Shown: positions 5,332 through 5,612 of the stretch, in pieces | Numbering within the stretch: position 1 is the first letter of the stretch | Layout of the letters: each line of letters starts with the position of its first letter | Source of the DNA: Desulfurococcales archaeon | Lineage (GTDB): Archaea > Thermoproteota > Thermoprotei_A > Sulfolobales > NBVN01 | NCBI GenBank assembly: GCA_021160415.1 | Contig: JAGHCP010000061.1 | Span: 1 to 5,612 of the forward strand | Length of the DNA: 5,612 bases | Reading direction: 5' to 3' | The notes under the pieces: model-generated | Databases searched by the model: none | The model's input: the letters and a program-made list of their open reading frames with translations, nothing else | Told to the model about the DNA's origin: nothing | Program-made: the position numbers and the translations under genes

Positions 5332-5612
5332 GATTCGTTTGTCTTTGCGAGGAAATCACTTACGAGGAAATTGAGGATGTGGTTAAGGCTGAGAAGATTA
5401 AGGACCTGGAGACCCTGAAGAGGAGGTTAAGAGTGGGGATGGGCCACTGTGGGGGGAGGTACTGCCTGAACTTGATCCTAAGACTGTACCCTAAGCTATT
5501 CGGGGAGTCACCCAGGTACAGAACCGCCGAGGAATTACATATCCCGACAGCTAGACCTCCAGTTAAGCCCGTTCCCTTGAAGGAGTTGGTGGGTTGGGGT
5601 GGTGGGAATGAA
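5328..5612 (+). CDS. BFD-type [2Fe-2S] protein of the dehydrogenase complex (right edge truncated)
   Basis: The visible 95 codons are open to the window edge. The start MRFVCLCEEITYEEI and later GMGHCGGRYC give ligands C5-x-C7 and C41-x4-C46, the BFD-like [2Fe-2S] fold. The C-x4-C form and the following ARPPVKPVPLKEL (about 75-87) are what is seen at the C-terminus of hydrogen cyanide synthase, opine oxidase and sarcosine oxidase alpha chains. The gene is therefore that domain as a separate subunit, equivalent to the small PdhX protein of Thermococcales. It probably passes electrons within the complex. It begins with an ATGA overlap to the ferredoxin-like gene. An ATG at 5608 in the +1 frame after a G-rich run may be the start of the next gene, expected to be the DAO-family FAD beta subunit, so this protein is likely nearly complete. 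All nine Arg codons are AGA or AGG. Confidence 0.85.
   Translation, partial: MRFVCLCEEITYEEIEDVVKAEKIKDLETLKRRLRVGMGHCGGRYCLNLILRLYPKLFGESPRYRTAEELHIPTARPPVKPVPLKELVGWGGGNE

Overview
The window looks like a piece of a thermophilic archaeal chromosome. The gene families point that way: a split ADP-forming acyl-CoA synthetase alpha subunit, an MJ_1487-like radical SAM protein, a Cas4-like Fe-S nuclease and a dye-linked dehydrogenase-type cluster. Signals agree: an A/T-rich TATA-type box (TAATATATTTAA), GGAGGTGA-type ribosome binding sites, TTG starts, purine-rich coding strands and AGA/AGG arginine codons (all nine Arg codons in the last gene). A crenarchaeal or korarchaeal relative is plausible, but the lineage cannot be fixed from this sequence alone.

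Layout. (1) Bases 1-479, plus strand: the 3' part of a B12-binding-type radical SAM gene whose start lies outside the window. (2) Bases 427-3203, minus strand, read right to left: a tight three-gene operon. It comprises the alpha subunit of an ADP-forming acetate/acyl-CoA ligase, a PHP-domain metal-dependent phosphoesterase joined to it by an ATGA overlap, and a Cas4-like PD-(D/E)XK nuclease with four cluster-type cysteines. The last gene's 3' end overlaps the radical SAM gene tail to tail by 53 bp. (3) Bases 3204-3398: a divergent promoter region holding a clear TATA-type box for the rightward genes and several small palindromes. (4) Bases 3399-5612, plus strand: an operon of a [2Fe-2S]/FAD/NAD(P)-type oxidoreductase, a two-cluster ferredoxin-like subunit and a small BFD-type [2Fe-2S] protein that runs off the right edge.

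The rightward operon matches, in gene order and subunit type, the archaeal dye-linked L-proline dehydrogenase cluster (order A-F-X-B in Thermococcales) and the related sarcosine, opine and hydroxyproline dehydrogenase/oxidase complexes. The substrate-oxidising FAD (DAO-family) subunit should begin at or just past the right edge; without it the substrate is open. The likely scheme is that electrons from amine or amino-acid oxidation pass through several Fe-S clusters to the FAD/NAD(P)-type subunit. The leftward acyl-CoA ligase would conserve energy as ATP from acyl-CoA made in amino-acid or peptide fermentation, so both operons fit amino-acid catabolism. The PHP and Cas4-like genes have no obvious link to that and look like separate housekeeping or nucleic-acid functions carried in the same transcript.

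I saw no rRNA, tRNA, CRISPR array, transposase or insertion sequence. No stretch over 300 bp lacks a gene. Nothing clearly amounts to a new defence or mobile system; the most unusual point is the Cas4-like nuclease and PHP phosphoesterase behind an acyl-CoA ligase alpha subunit.
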